64,000 bases of DNA, taken from NCBI GenBank assembly GCA_015680905.1, contig JADFTS010000051.1, positions 90,479 through 154,478 of the forward strand, given 5' to 3'. This document shows positions 11,918 through 22,900 of the stretch, piece by piece. This DNA is from Coptis chinensis (Eukaryota > Streptophyta > Magnoliopsida > Ranunculales > Ranunculaceae). Under the pieces are notes generated by a model, which searched no databases, had not been told where the DNA came from, and saw nothing but the letters and a program-made list of their open reading frames with translations. Position numbers and translations under genes: made by a program. How positions within the stretch are numbered: the stretch's first letter is position 1; every line of letters starts with the position of its first letter.

Positions 11918-13158
11918 ATGAAATATTGGACATGCTTAATTAAATGAGCAGAGCTGTTTGGTCCAAAGAAATTTTGTGGCTGAAGATTGTCGCGATTGGT
12001 TTGGGTTTTCATCCGATCAAGTGTCCATGAGGTATTTTGGGTAGAAATTTTGATCGAAGAAATATTCCGTGGTGCTCTTATTTTGAGTAGGGTGACAATG
12101 TTCATCCTGATGGGGCGCTGAGCTGAGTGTTCGGTCAGGTCAATTAAGTGTTGATTCCAGAGTTGATATTAAAAGGTTTGAGGTCATGTGCACTTTGTGC
12201 AGAAGTACTGTAAATAGTATTTATTTTTCCACCAGAGGGTAGTCTTGAGAAAAATATTCTAGGATGTGATGTTGGAAGTTGGTGATTAAAAAATCTTCTA
12301 AGGATGTGGATCTGGATGCATCGCTCAGACATCTCATCTACCTTCCTCCAACTCGATCATAGTGTATTTGCAGTTAACTAAAGTTGTACATTTTCTTCCC
12401 TTTCTTTATCCAGATTCTTTTCTTCCGTGTCAAAAAACATGGATGAGCCTCAGATCTTACTTTACCTGTTTTTTGTATGTTCTAGGAGTGGATTCGTGAT
12501 TTCTTTGCAATCTCCATGAAGTTCTTATATCCTGTTCAAAGTGAGTATCTTTGGGATGGAATATATGGATCAACAAAAGCCAAAAGAAACAAAGTTGAAC
12601 GGATTCTTTCCTGAAGAAAAAAATGAATTATCCTTTCCTTTTTTCTCTTTTTTTTTCCTTTTTCTCCCGGTGAAGTTGGAAATTCAACCTCAGTCCTTGG
12701 CCCAAACTCCCGAGTGTCCAACCAGTATGCCACTGGACACTAAACTCTTGGGTACCTGTACTCTTTAGTTCCTAAGCCAAGTGAACATGAAGATCAAGTT
12801 ACTACTCTCAGTCTCACTCAAGAAGGAACGAAAAAAGATCGAATGGTTGAGACTTGAGACTTGCTAGCGTAGAGGCTAGCAATTCTCTGAAATAGAGGGT
12901 AATTCATTCTTAAATAGTGTGAGCTCAGCTATTGGATGTGTGATATATCCACTATTTAGTACGTCTTAATTTAGAAAAATCAACCGTTGCTTAGATTTGG
13001 TACGTTCAAAAAACTTCGGAGAGTAGAAAGGGAGTGGTGTGGTATGTGATGTTCAAACGCTCAACAATTAGTCTTCCAAATCCAATGTATGATTCCTCCT
13101 AAATCTCCAATATCATGACGACCGACAGAAGCCAGTTTTCTGCTCGACACCTTTTAAG
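11918..13158. other. 3' flank and spacer, no gene seen
   Basis: This holds the 3' untranslated region of the DUF547 gene and then AT-rich spacer. Short open frames (12541-12768 on +, 12536-12733 on -) overlap on opposite strands, contain T- or A-runs and match nothing I recognise. I see no RNA gene and no clear transposon ends. Confidence 0.5.
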
Positions 13159-13591
13159 CATGGACCAAAATATCGCCGATATATCCGATATATCGCCGAT
13201 ATATATCGGTATTTTGGTACACCGACATCGATATTTCCGACATATATCCACCGAATATAGAACTCTTTTTTTTTCGATATATATCGGAATTTCCGATATG
13301 AAACTTTATATCACCGATATAATCGATATTTCCGATATAATCGATATATATCGGTTGACTTTTTGACCATTTTAAAATATAAATCCGATATTTCCAATAT
13401 ATTTCCGATATATATCCGATATTTCTGATATTATACTTCCGATATATCCGATATTTCCGATATTTTAAATAGTTTGGACTGGTTACCAAAAAAATGGATA
13501 TATCCGAAATATCCGATATATCCGATATATATCGGTTTTTGGGTACACCGATATATTGATCGATATCGATATTTTGGGCCTTGCTTTTAAG
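13151..13591. repeat. 8-bp target-site duplication CTTTTAAG
   Basis: CTTTTAAG occurs directly outside each end of the 425-bp element (13151-13158 and 13584-13591). The two copies are identical, so the insertion is not extremely old at its edges. Confidence 0.85.
13159..13583. mobile_element. hAT-type MITE made of ATATCGG palindromes
   Basis: The ends form an inverted repeat: CATGGACCAAAATATCG on the left and, reverse complemented, CAAGGCCCAAAATATCG on the right (14 of 17 identical). An 8-bp direct repeat CTTTTAAG at 13151-13158 and 13584-13591 flanks it exactly, the hallmark of a hAT insertion. The 425-bp interior is almost wholly a degenerate run of CCGATATATCGG-like palindromes and can fold on itself. 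Open frames across it on both strands (Ile/Asp/Tyr/Arg-rich) are by-products of the repeat and not genes. Confidence 0.9.
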
Positions 13592-13683
13592 AAGAAAACT
13601 AACAGCACTAGCAGTAGGAATAGGAGGGAAAAAGAAGGCCAGGCAGGAGAGTCGAGAGAGAGAGAGGTGATTTCTTCTTCTTC

Positions 13684-14232
13684 ATGGAAATGGGAGCCTG
13701 CAATAAGTTCCTCCACCAGCTCATAACATTCAACAGCGGGGATTTGTCGCTTAATGTTTCCATCTCGTCTCCACTTCCACTACTTGCAATAGTAAAGCCT
13801 TCTCTCCCCACCTCTCCTCTTCCATATAATTCCGCCATTGCCCTTCTCTCTAATAACTTCCGCCACTGTAATCCCGATCTTGTTACTTACAACTCTCTCC
13901 ACGGCTACGTCTCAAGGGAGACTTATATGGAGCCGCTTCCTCGTGAATCACAATCTTTTCCTTCTTCACCCCGAACCTTTTTTCTGCATTGATTAATGCC
14001 CAACAAGTGCAACCAATATCTTATGTTAAAGATAATGCAAATGAAATCGCATACACTGTATCATTGATGCATTGTGCAAAAAATGGAACTCACAGAAGCT
14101 GAGGTGGTCTTTCGGGAGATGTTGAATGCAGGTTTACTTCCTGACAAGGACACCTACATTTCTCGGATTGTTGGGTTCTTCAAGCCGGGGAAGCTGTCTG
14201 AACCATTAGCTCAAGAATGTTATGGTCCTTGA
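13684..14232 (+). pseudogene. Pentatricopeptide-repeat (PPR) gene relic
   Basis: From the ATG at 13684 the frame runs to a stop at 13990-13992. It contains a Ser/Pro-rich leader and a PPR-like segment (NPDLVTYNSLHGYV) preceded by YNSAIALLSNN. A second open segment, 14084-14232, reads AEVVFREMLNAGLLPDKDTY, the classic end of one 35-residue PPR motif and start of the next, then stops. The frame between them is broken, and an intact PPR protein would have many more motifs. PPR proteins bind organelle RNA; this remnant would not. It is probably a truncated duplicate. Confidence 0.6.
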
Positions 14233-15020
14233 TTCCTTGAAGGAATTATTCTTGCCTTGCACACTTTGCGGGGGTACATCATTATGCAAGTGACATAAAT
14301 GGACGTGAGTGAGATCGAACTGTAGAACTTTTCTTAATTCCACACTCTGTCTGGATTTAATAGATTCAATCTCTTGTTTTTTACTGGATTAATAGATTCA
14401 ATCTCCAACATCGGTTACTTCTTCAGACCATTTTTGTATGACCAACCCCCGTTAATTAGATTGATCATATGGAGTCTATAAAATATTGCAGTACGCAGAT
14501 GGAAAAATGGACTTGGTGTGGAACTGTAGATCTCCCCATGTGCTAACAGCCGCACGTAAGGATTTTTTCCAAGTGGTCTTGGTTGCCCCCATTTAGTGCT
14601 TCCTTGATGAGTTTTCTGTTTGTGGTATGTTATGACTTTTTTATTCACGCAACAAAGGAAGCAGTTAAGACGGAAGAAAAGAACCCAAGCAAGTTGCCAG
14701 GGAACACTGCAATGAAACTAGACGGACGATTTGCTGCTATTGCATCTGTACCGTGTACAATCTAAATTTTTGATGAAGGAAATTAAATCTTAACATTTCT
14801 ATGATACCCAAGTACCCATGCTCTACCATGTAAATATTGAATTTCTTGGAGAAAGTACAAATTTAGAATCCAAAACATTCAGATTAAAAATCATTGATGA
14901 AAAGATTGATAAAAGTACAAATTTCAGTTAACTGCAATTAAAAACATTGCACACAAATATAAACGCAGTCACAGTCTACAACTGAAAACTGAATTAGGAA
15001 TTTCAGAAAGGTTTTCATCA
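14233..15020. other. Spacer, no gene seen
   Basis: This is AT-rich intergenic DNA between the PPR relic and the 3' end of the pyruvate carrier gene on the other strand. A near-duplicate phrase (GGATTTAATAGATTCAATCTC and GGATTAATAGATTCAATCTC, 14351-14405) is a small tandem duplication. I see nothing else. Confidence 0.5.
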
Positions 15021-17754
15021 TTATTCTTTTGCCACAGCCTCTTCCGCATCGGAGAAATAATCGTGCCTGAGAAGAAGTAGGGAAAAACGGGGTAATAGAC
15101 CAACAGATTTGCCGCCATAGCGCATAAGAGTTTGCATAATGTATGCAATAAGTTACACGATTCATTTTGAAAGATGCAGTCGTTCATATTCTTTTGCACA
15201 GAAGGAAATGAGAGAATATTGATCGAATCTGTTTCTCCAGTCATAGCATAATGTTGAAAATTTGAAATATAGGTAATCATCCCAGTATTCCCACCATTGA
15301 AATGAAGAACCTAACTCAAGAACTATATATGTAATAGGTCACTAACATACCGTATTTTGCGGGAAAGTTGGTAAATGCCTGTTCCAGCCATTGCAACATT
15401 TACGCTGAAAAGGTTCCAATTTTTCTGCAGTCCAGTACAACATGAATTATTAGATTTATATATAAGTCAAGAGCCATACCCTGTAGAAGACACCGGCCAA
15501 AACAAGACAAGGCACACTATAAAGGGTTTATCTGGAAAACTTTGTCTCACAAGATTCCAGAACTTACCCCAGCAGAGCATACCGATTGAATAATACATGA
15601 GCTTAACTTACATGAGCTTCACCAGGTTTTAGTCAATTTGGAATAATACATGAGCTTAACTAGGGAAAAAATCAATTTGAACAGTGTTATGCATTGAAGA
15701 ATATATGCACATAGAATATAACTACAGCAAGACAAGAGACACGTAGGGGATGTCACATCAACAGAAGCTGGCTTTTTTTCCCCTTCAGCAGAGGTGGAAG
15801 CCACAAAGTTAGATTTGGATGCCATAGAGATAGATTGGCGAGTACAAGAAATTGTTGCATGGCCAACAAGTATGCAACACCTTGGCAACTAAGAGGGCAA
15901 CTGCTAGCTGGGATATGCACATGTCTGCATGGTAATACACTGAATCAAGTCTGTTTCTCCAATAAGGTTCAGTCGTGCCAGAGTATTTCGATAAGTATCA
16001 TACTTGCAGGATGGCTTCGTTGCCTATACATATTAAGCGCAAGAAATAAATGCATGCATCAAGTGAGGGACACTCCCTTTGGACGTTTCATTTCAGGATG
16101 GAATTCTTTAATGGGAAATTGGGAACCACTTCTTGTGCTCCTTTATGATGTTTTCCCTTTGTCATTATTATAAACAATCAAACGCCATCATTATTATTAA
16201 TATTAATAATACTATAATCTACTCTATTTGTAATGCAGCGTGGGGGAGCCAGCCGCAAGCCGTCTCAAATACGTTCACACCACATTTTTTCTTTTTGGGT
16301 TTTTTCTCTCCTGTGGGCTCCACACACCTTTTTAATTTTTTTTTTTTATTTTCTCTTTCAACTGGGACCCATATCAGACACACCCCAAAAAAACAGCAAA
16401 CGCACTTTTGTCTCTCTCTTTTTTTTTTGGTCATGACCCCACCAAAAAAAGAAAAATCAAAGCGTACCTAGAATCAAAAACCCAATTTTTTTGTGTTTTT
16501 TTTTCCCTTTAATGTAATAAAAATCATGCGAAGCACATGCTGTTGCTGTTATTGTTATTATTGTTTTTTCGTTTGTAATTTATAGATGTTTGTAATTTAT
16601 GCTTTTGTATGGTAGATTGGTAGGATTCTCATACTGCACAACTCCCAAAAATTATTAATACTACATCAAATAAAAAATTATTAATACTACATCAAAAAAA
16701 TAACAATGGGGTTGGCTGTAGACTAGCACGAGACTACAAGAGGTGCCAAATATGAAAGAAACCAACTTACTGGTGTAATAACTGTGCTGTAACGCGACCA
16801 GATAACTCCAGTGCATGTAACAGCTGGGTAACATAAAATATTTGCTATATCAGTAATGTAAAGCATTTGCTGAGGAGAATGCAATGCATCCGCCAGAGAA
16901 TAAAGGAGTAAATTCACATCTTAAAACTGAATACCTATTTGCTGAGGATATGATAGTTTCTCTGGGGGTTTTGCAAAGTCAGCAATGTTAGCTATGCTAA
17001 TACCCCATTTAAAAGTTGGAGCCCAAAAATGAACTGCAATTATAAAGAAGCCATTTTCACACAGAGGAACCACTATGCACAAACCCTTCACATCACATCA
17101 GAGACAATCAAGAGTAAACAGAATAAATGAAATTAGGAAATTATGATCTATGATCATGATGAATTGCCCATAATCTTAAAAATTATTATTTCAGTGGGTC
17201 TTGAACTTGAAAAACTCTAATCCCTTTCCACCCAAATGTCTCTTACCATATTTTTTTTTGGTAAAGTAATGTCTCTTACCATTTAACATCACATAATCTA
17301 ATCATTATTTCATTTCTTCATCAGTTAAGATGATGATGTGTGTTATCGAACCGTTTGAGCTGCAAATTATCGAAGAGTTTCAACAACCTAATAATATGTT
17401 CCAAACAGTATAAGTCTTTCTTTTGGTATACCTAATTTCCGTACAAACCCCTAGAAGATTAACAAATTTTAACAAATCCCATTTTCAAAGTCTATAGCAG
17501 ACAAGACTCAACCAGGCTATATCGTCAATTCGTCATCACAGAATATATCCTTTGAAATGAAATTCTATTTTAACAATATAAAGAAGCACGTTGAAAGATC
17601 TAAAGACCAACACATGAACCAAATGAAATGAAACAGCATTAACTATTTTTAAAAGAAAAGGAAAAAATAAAAATAAGTCTTCAAAGTTGAGGAACAAACT
17701 GGTTTTAGGGCCAGCAGGGTGGTTCCAGAGTGCATGAAGCTTCGAAGTCGCCAT
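15021..17754 (-). CDS. MPC2: Mitochondrial pyruvate carrier subunit (MPC2-like)
   Basis: Five exons on the minus strand (17754-17700, 17033-16935, 16823-16771, 15424-15351, 15066-15021) sum to 327 nt, encoding 108 residues and a stop, all in frame. The protein opens MATSKLHALWNHPAGPKT and continues HFWAPTFKWGISIANIADF, KPPEKLSYPQQI, TGVIWSRYSTVITPKNWNLF and NVAMAGTGIYQLSRKIRHDY. This is the plant MPC2/NRGA1 type of the UPF0041 family, with three short membrane helices. Family members sit in the inner mitochondrial membrane and, as hetero-complexes with MPC1, carry pyruvate into the matrix; in Arabidopsis this type is linked to guard-cell responses. Length and start agree with the family. No lesion is seen. 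The third intron (15425-16770) is the longest and contains only T-rich and A-rich unique sequence. Confidence 0.95.
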
Positions 17755-19924
17755 TGGAAAGGAAGGAACCCGATCACTCTCTCTCTCTCTTTTCTGCGGG
17801 TGGTCCCTTGTGATAACCTTTTTTATTGACCCGACGACGGCCTAGTCCCGGCCCATCATTTCTAACTAACGTTGTTTTTCATATATTTAGGCCCAAAAAA
17901 CATTCACACCGCGTCTACTATGATCTTTGTCCAAACTTATTTTCATTGCCCGTGTGAACATCACGTCCACTAAAAATTAATTTTATTGTGAGTGACTAAT
18001 ATATACAACCAATGTATATTATACACGTGTCTAGCACAACTCATAACAAAATATTTCTCTTGACGAGCTCACAACATCTCGTCTCATTTAGTAGAAGTCC
18101 TTGTCCCGAACGAACCAATGACCTCTAAGGAAGATCACCAAGTAGTTTGATCGAACACTTATTCACGAATTGCCAACAGACCTAACCTGACGGAAAGGAA
18201 AATGAGAGATCACCAAACAAACTATAAAAGCAGACTCTATTTTCTTCATTAGTGAGCTCCATAATCTCAAGAGGAGGAAGAGAAGACTCAGCAGCCCCTC
18301 AACTATATTTAATCACTCAATCCAAACAGAAAACTACGTCCGTCTTGATTCCAGCTCACTAAATAACTAAATATGTAGGCAGTTCCCGCAGACTCGAGCC
18401 CAATAATTACCATATCTTCCCCTAATTTTTCCAAAATTGTAATGTTCTACCCAAAATTAACCTTTACAATTATGTTTTCTAACTTTTTATAAGTCCATCC
18501 AGAATGTTCACACGTACGATATTTCACTGGTGGTTTCATTTATCACCTCAAAGTCTCAAACACCAACATCCAAACTGAAGAGTTTGTACTTGTACATCCG
18601 TGTTCACATGTTAACAGTCGCGTACTACTGCAATTACAGACAGATGCAAAATTAATTACTGGCCCCACGTAGTGGCGCCACCAATTCAGGTCTTCATTAG
18701 AAGCACATAAGTGAGAAGTCTTTCCTACGTGGATGACTTCGCCAAATCACCACGAGTGGGGTTATCATGACTTCATGAGACTGAGGCCCAACCAGAAGTC
18801 CAGAACCATAGTTCATGATTTCAAAATTATCGGAATTCCGTTGGGTATTTCACCAACAGTGTCGAAATCAACAAGGTTCCCAAATGCATCTGGGCCGTTG
18901 GATTCTACAGATCTGGTTATCACCACCGACCATTTTAATTAGGCTTTGATTAACCTTTTAATGTTATTTCTTCAACAAAATAATGGTGGCAACTGAAAAG
19001 AGCACCACCACTACCATGGATTCTCTAATGGTGGTATCATCTCTAGTGGGAGAAAAAAGTGAATGTACATGATTGTGAAAAAGAAGTCTACGAGATCCTT
19101 AATATCCAACATTCTTTCTTAATTTCATCATCTCTTATTCAAATTATCTAATTTTCCATTTCATATTTCTTCAATTCCATAATCTCCTCTTCAATTTCAT
19201 GTCTAGTATTAGTTTTTCTTCATTTTGTCATATTTATTTAAAGATCAATGGACTTTTGTGAGGTTTCAACTACAGCCTTCAACAGCGTAGTGTGCCAAAG
19301 GTTCTTAGCTTACTAAGCAGTGCCAGCTAGCCCACTTTCTGCCTCTGGCGCTCTATCAATCTCTGGAAAATCTTTGGGAATCTTTGCTTACCTCTAAGCA
19401 TTATCTTTTCTGCCATCTCCTGTGATCTTCAGTCCACCCTTCATTTTTAAAACCTTCTCCTTGGCCTATGCTCTACTTGTTCTCATATGGTGAATTAAGT
19501 CCTGTCACTCCACCTTATCCACAATAACGATATAGTTTTTAAGCTCCTATTCCAGTTATATAGAGAAGCAAACATATTGACTAACATTCAATATTAACAA
19601 CAAGATTGTCTTCTAAAGAGAGTGCAAGTTCTACAACACCGGATGTCCCGATCTGCGATGAGGTACAGTTCTGAACATTTGAATACATGATGTCATTCTC
19701 AACCTCCTTTATGGAACTCCATGTCTATTCTAGTTCAGTTTGAGTGATCAACATGAACACTTTATGTCAGGCAGCAGATCCTATAGCTACAAAGACTCAG
19801 CAACTTAAAGACCGTGTCCATAAAGAGTTCTATTTAGCATTGGAGCTGAAAATACAACAGTCACACAAAATCCTCCAACCAAAAGCAAAACAGAAGACAT
19901 ATACATCCCCAAATCTAAGCTTCA
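17755..19924. other. Spacer between MPC and FAX genes
   Basis: This should contain the promoter of the pyruvate carrier gene (just above 17754, where a CT/AG microsatellite lies at about 17777-17791) and the 3' region of the FAX gene. A + strand TATA-like element (CTATAAAAGCAGAC, 18219-18232) is followed by a purine-rich leader-like stretch but no open reading frame I can recognise. The frame at 18733-18942 (69 codons) matches nothing I know. No transposon ends were identified. Confidence 0.45.
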
Positions 19925-22900
19925 TTAGTGCAGACTACGCAGGATCCCATGAAGGTATCCACCTGTCATAACGAAGGAAAAAAAAGATACCAAACCTGCT
20001 GGAAATATTTTACCAGACTTTTTGAAGCGAGAACCCATCACTCCCAAAAGAGCCGCAGACAAGCCTGGAGAGTATAAACCAAAATGTAAAATTTAGTATT
20101 TATATTCAATAAAAAAAGCCAGCAGCTTCCAAAAGTTGCAGATAGTAAACACAACATTATTTGGATTATTGAGCAGCTGGTGTCAGGTAGCCACCAACTC
20201 TATGTGGCAAACTCATAATACTAGGAAGAGGATCCAAAAAGATTAGTCTACTACCGAGCAACAAAAAAAAAAGATCAGTCCAATCATCCAATGTATAAAG
20301 TCTTGGGTGAACTGTCAGAGACTGATCTGATCTCCTAGATGCATTGCACTTAATCTCAAAGATCACAATGGCGCATATTAATCTCATAGAATAACTATCT
20401 CATCAAACAACTTATCACGTGACAAGCCTTCTCTTATGTGCATCATGATTTTCTTTAGCTAAGCATTGTCGCAAAATATAGGTCTGGGTAAAAACTTATG
20501 TCTCTAGCGATTCATATCACTTCTAAATCAACACGTGGTGATCATATCACAGAAGTATCAAAGTTCTTTCTTAAGGGTTTTGTGAATGTAGTGTAGCTCT
20601 ATACATTTGTTAAAGCCTTCTACAATATGTGCTGTCAAAACCTAATTGAAAGGTAGTGCAAGACATTAAATTCACAGGACCTTATTTTTTGTTACTCAGG
20701 AGCATTTGGATGCAAAAGAATGAAGACATGTATAATTTATGATTTTACAATAGTGCTACAGAATGCACAAGGATAACATTTATGGAGCCATGGCAACGTG
20801 GCATTTTAAAATTGTTTCATTTCTTTATATCATGACTACAAATCGAGATAATAATTTTTGAAATTACAATGGATAATGATCTAGGAGTGGGGATTATGTG
20901 TCGAGAAGATGTTCTACAAATCCAAGATTCAAAGTGAGTAATCATAGATGTTGCAACCCATTTCACAATTTTTTATATTTTTATAATTCTCGACTCCTTG
21001 GTTAGATGCTGAAGGCAAGCACTACACCTAATCTGACTTCATCAGCTGAACCCGTTTGGGTTGCCTACGTACCCCCTTATCGAGGGATCAAGCTGCACCG
21101 TAGTTCTCTTCTCTCTCCACTCTTTTCTATCTCACTCTTGGATTCTCCACCTCTCTAGACGTCATCTCCTCTGGTTGTCTCCCTATCCTCCTCTCGTTGT
21201 CTCCTCATTCCAGCTCCTCTGCTCTAGATATCTCCTCCTCTCTTCCTCCTCATCTTGGGGCATCATCTCCCTACTCCTCCTCCTCTCTGACCGTCGTCTC
21301 CTTTGGCCGTCGTCTCCTCTGGCCGTCGTCTTCTCCCTTCTCTGCTATAGATATCTCCTCCTCTCTTCTTCCTCATCTCGGGACATCATCTCCCTACTCC
21401 TCCTCCTCTCTGGCCGTCGTCTCCTCCCTTCTCTGCTATAGGTATCTCCTCTCCTCTTCTTCTTCTCATCCGGGACATCATCTCCCTCATCTCTCCTCCT
21501 CCTCCCCCCTCGGCTGTTGTCTCCTTTCTCCTCTTCTCTAGATCTCCTCCTATTCCTCCTCCTCTCGATCGTCTCGTCTCATCATTTCGTCATCTCCTTT
21601 GGTCGTCGTCTCTTCCCTTCTTTACTCTAGATATCTCCTCCTCTCTTCCTCCTCATTTCGGGACATCATCTCCCTACTCCTCTTCTTCCCTAGCTGTCGT
21701 CCCCATTATCCTTTTCTCTAGATCTCTCATCCTCTTCCTCCTCCTCTCTGGTCGTTGTCTCCATACTCCTCTTCTCTGGATCTTCCCTCCTATTCCTCTT
21801 CCCTTTGGCTGCCGTCTCCCTTCTCCTCTTCTCTAGGTCTCCCCTCCTCTTCCTCCTCTCTCTGGCCAACGTCTCCATACTCCTCTTCTCTAGATCTCCC
21901 TCCCTCTTCCTCCTCCCTCTCCTCGGCCGTCGTCTCCACCTCTGGTTGTCTCCTCCCTCTTCCTCCCCTCAACCTCTCTTTTTTTCTCTATCTGGTGCCT
22001 CCTTCCTCCATTTCTTCTTTCTCTTTCTTTTTCTCTCCTTAAGTTCCATTCTCTTCACTTTTATATCTCCTCCTTAGGTTTACCTCATGGGGCCTAACAT
22101 GGTCTTGGGCCTATTCTCTAGGCCCAATACATACAATGGCCCATCTTATGAAAATGGCTACTACAATAGAGCTCTTAGGGTTATTAACCACTCTTACCTA
22201 CAAAAGTTGGCGTATATATCGTATCATTAATTATAACTGCGCAATTTGTTTTGTTGGGTGTAATATTTGTTAGTGCTAGAAATTCCACGAACTCGATGTC
22301 TACAGAAGAGATCGAGTCACAACTTCCAAGGTACTTATTTTTTAACATGCAGTCGTGCAGCAAGTGCCACCACCAAACAAGCTACTTTTGTAAGACTTTA
22401 TGGAAGCGGCTATGTACTAATTGGAAATTTAGTAGTACTTCTCGTCCCCAAGCAAATGGGAAGATAGAAGTTGTCAATCATTTTTTGGGTAATTTGATTA
22501 AATGCCATGTGGTGAAAAACCAAACAGTGGGATCTTATGTTTCTCAAGCGGAATTCACTTACAATACAACTATCAATCGTTCAATTGGAAAATCTCCTTT
22601 CCAAATTGTGTATTCTAAGATTCCTAGTCTGTTCTTGATCTCGTGGTATTATCCAAGATTACAGGTTCCATTGTTGCAGCTAGGGGTGTCCACGGTTTGG
22701 TTCGGATCGGTTCCCACTATAATTCTGGACCGAATCGTACTCATCGGTTTAGAGAAATTTAAACTGAAACCGAACCGGATCTTAGACAAAATCGATTTAA
22801 ACCGAACCGGTAAAATGGGTTCGATTTCGGTTTAAAAACCGTAATAGCCCAAAACAGAAAGCCCAAATGTTTTGTCTAATTAAGTTCAGAATTCTTTAAT

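Noticed and set aside
13115-13489. Ile/Asp/Tyr-rich open frames on both strands
   Set aside because: They are translations of ATATCGG palindromes inside a hAT MITE.
15619-16173. Overlapping frames in the MPC intron
   Set aside because: The MPC exons are complete without them, no splice logic connects them, and they match nothing known.
21061-22077. Several long open frames rich in Ser/Leu (+) or Arg/Glu (-)
   Set aside because: They follow the polypyrimidine composition, overlap in several frames on both strands and have no domain.
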